Below are positions 34,748 through 35,980 of a stretch of 35,980 bases of DNA, piece by piece; positions within the stretch are counted from its first letter, which is position 1, and each line of letters begins with the position of its first letter. A program made the position numbers and the translations under genes. Where the stretch lies: IMG/VR virus record IMGVR_UViG_3300020122_000696, positions 1-35,980 of that record; one strand, written 5' to 3'. This DNA is from a virus. The notes below the pieces were generated by a model, which saw nothing but the letters and a program-made list of their open reading frames with translations, ran no database searches and had not been told where the DNA came from.

Positions 34748-35980
34748 ATGCCGTTCAAACCAGCAACCAAAGAGATCGGTTTCGTAAAGGGCTCGATGTT
34801 CGGCCCGAAGGGAACCGGCAAAACCACCCTACTAGCAATGCTGCTGATTCACCTGTCGAAGACCTATCACAAGTGTGCGCCCGTCGCCTGGCTCGCCAGC
34901 GAGAAGGGCGTCGACTTCGTGGTCGACATCTTCAAAGCCGAGGGCGTGCCGCTGCTGCTCAACCGTTCGCGATCCTTCCTCGATCTGCGCGCCGCTTCGC
35001 GTGACGCACTGCGCGAGGGCTGCTGCGCGGTGGGCGTCGATTCGGTTTCCCACTTCTGGCAGGACCTGTTCACCGAAGGCATGAAGGCGCGCGGTCCGCG
35101 GCTGCAGCGCATCGGCCGGATCAAAGAAGAGTGGGCGCCCTTCGCGCAGGACTTCCAAGACTCGGCGATTCACTTCCTGGTCACCGGCCGCATGGGCTTC
35201 GTGTGGGACGAAGTCGAGATGCCCGACGAGAAGGGCGAGCTCGTGAAAGAACTCTCGAAGGCCGGCACGAAGATCAAGGCCGAAGGCGACTTCGGGCATG
35301 AGCCGGATCTCGAGATTGAGACCGCGCAGATCGACGATCCCGACCTGGTGCGCTTCGACAAGGTCGCCGGCAAGGCGCGCCGCAACTTCAAGTCGCAGAT
35401 GATCCACGTCGCGACCGTGAAGAAGTGCCGCGTATGGTCGCTGAACGGCAAGGCCTTCACCTGGAAGGACCAGACCGCTTACAAGGCCGGCTACTACAGC
35501 AAGGTCGCCGAGCCCTTCCTGCCGTACTTCGACTCCATCAACATCGGCGGCGTGCATGCCGTGAACAACGTCGACCGGGGCAGCTCGGCGATCTTGTTCG
35601 AGAACGGCTCGGCCGAGAGCTCTGCCGAGTACCAGGTCAAGCGCGAGATCGCGATCGAGAAGTGGCAGGCCACGATGGAAATTCTCGCCGGCGGGCAGAC
35701 CAAGGACAACATCCGCAAGCGCGCTCTGATCGGCGAGGCGATCACCGGCACACGCTCGCGCACCGAGTTCGAGCGCAAGTCGCTCGACGAGATCCTGCGC
35801 GCGGTGACCGTGCTGCTCGCGCTCGAGAACCGGCTGAAGCTCGACTCGCCGACGAACGACGCCGAACTCAAGGCATGCTGCGCGATGGCGGCCGAGGACG
35901 TCGACCACCCCGGCAAGAGCATGACGCTGCTCGAGGCCATGCTGCACAAGGGCGTTGACCAGGTCAACGGCCAAGCCGAA
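34748..35980 (+). CDS. P-loop ATPase (RecA/Sak4-like phage AAA family), partial
   Basis: Open for 411 codons to the window edge, so the 3' end is missing. MPFKPATKEIGFVKGSMFGPKGTGKTTLL gives a Walker A (GPKGTGKT, residues 19-26), and CCAVGVDSVSHFWQDL gives a Walker B-like D. The later GDFGHEPDLEIE motif is common in phage single-strand annealing/ATPase (Sak4-like) proteins, by memory. Early operon position fits a role in replication or recombination. The ATG follows a GAGGAG by about 12 nt. Confidence 0.7.
   Translation, partial: MPFKPATKEIGFVKGSMFGPKGTGKTTLLAMLLIHLSKTYHKCAPVAWLASEKGVDFVVDIFKAEGVPLLLNRSRSFLDLRAASRDALREGCCAVGVDSVSHFWQDLFTEGMKARGPRLQRIGRIKEEWAPFAQDFQDSAIHFLVTGRMGFVWDEVEMPDEKGELVKELSKAGTKIKAEGDFGHEPDLEIETAQIDDPDLVRFDKVAGKARRNFKSQMIHVATVKKCRVWSLNGKAFTWKDQTAYKAGYYSKVAEPFLPYFDSINIGGVHAVNNVDRGSSAILFENGSAESSAEYQVKREIAIEKWQATMEILAGGQTKDNIRKRALIGEAITGTRSRTEFERKSLDEILRAVTVLLALENRLKLDSPTNDAELKACCAMAAEDVDHPGKSMTLLEAMLHKGVDQVNGQAE

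Noticed and set aside
34832-35974. 380-codon minus-strand frame
   Set aside because: Antisense to the P-loop ATPase, whose Walker A and operon context make the plus strand the real one.
1-35980. CRISPR array, insertion sequence or rRNA
   Set aside because: No regularly spaced repeats with unique spacers, no transposase motifs with terminal inverted repeats, and no rRNA-like segments were seen.

Overview
The window looks like most of the genome of a temperate, tailed double-stranded DNA phage (or an integrated prophage) of the short-tailed, P22-like type. The DNA is GC-rich and densely packed with genes, many joined by ATGA or GTGA start/stop overlaps. The morphogenesis genes run on the minus strand in the P22 order: small and large terminase, a large P22-type portal, scaffold, P22-type coat, gp4-like and gp10-like head-completion proteins, three large Ala/Gly/Gln-rich candidate ejection proteins, then tail fibre and spike genes. 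I see no tape measure, tail tube or sheath gene. The host is inferred, with low certainty, to be an acidobacterium-like organism. The grounds are many secreted proteins whose predicted mature ends start with Gln, the basic 'RARWAK' tail in two small proteins, and a secreted calcium-loop cargo protein of a type I associate with Acidobacteriota.

Layout. 1-4281 (minus): small accessory or early genes, including several tiny zinc-ribbon proteins, a tRNA-Gly-like gene (1452-1524), a winged-helix initiator-like protein (1635-2375), an operator/repeat region (3145-3300), and an Acb2/Tad1-type cyclic-nucleotide sponge (4030-4281), which would counter CBASS or Thoeris defence. 4445-4828: a lone plus-strand gene behind a perfect palindrome. 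4825-6923 (minus): lysis region with a GH24 lysozyme, a holin-like membrane protein, a phage_holin_LLH-like protein and small partners. 6974-12118: three adsorption proteins, each starting with a Sec signal peptide. 12292-30949: virion assembly and packaging, including a phage GroES-like co-chaperonin (27649-27996). 30991-31527: a catalytic-domain-only tyrosine recombinase bracketed by near-identical 14-15 bp direct repeats. 31591-33865: cargo region with a secreted protein and its terminator. 33933 onward (plus): a strong sigma70-like promoter and an early operon that ends in a P-loop ATPase cut by the window edge.

How it fits together. Two divergent programmes meet near 33.9 kb. The rightward promoter drives early DNA-metabolism genes, and the leftward strand carries integration, packaging, head, tail and lysis genes. 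The most unusual aspects are the signal peptides (five Sec on virion-type proteins, plus one Tat-like protein on the opposite strand), the cysteine-rich adsorption proteins, the bare-catalytic-domain integrase, the phage GroES and the sponge protein. No CI-like repressor, DNA polymerase or CRISPR array is visible.
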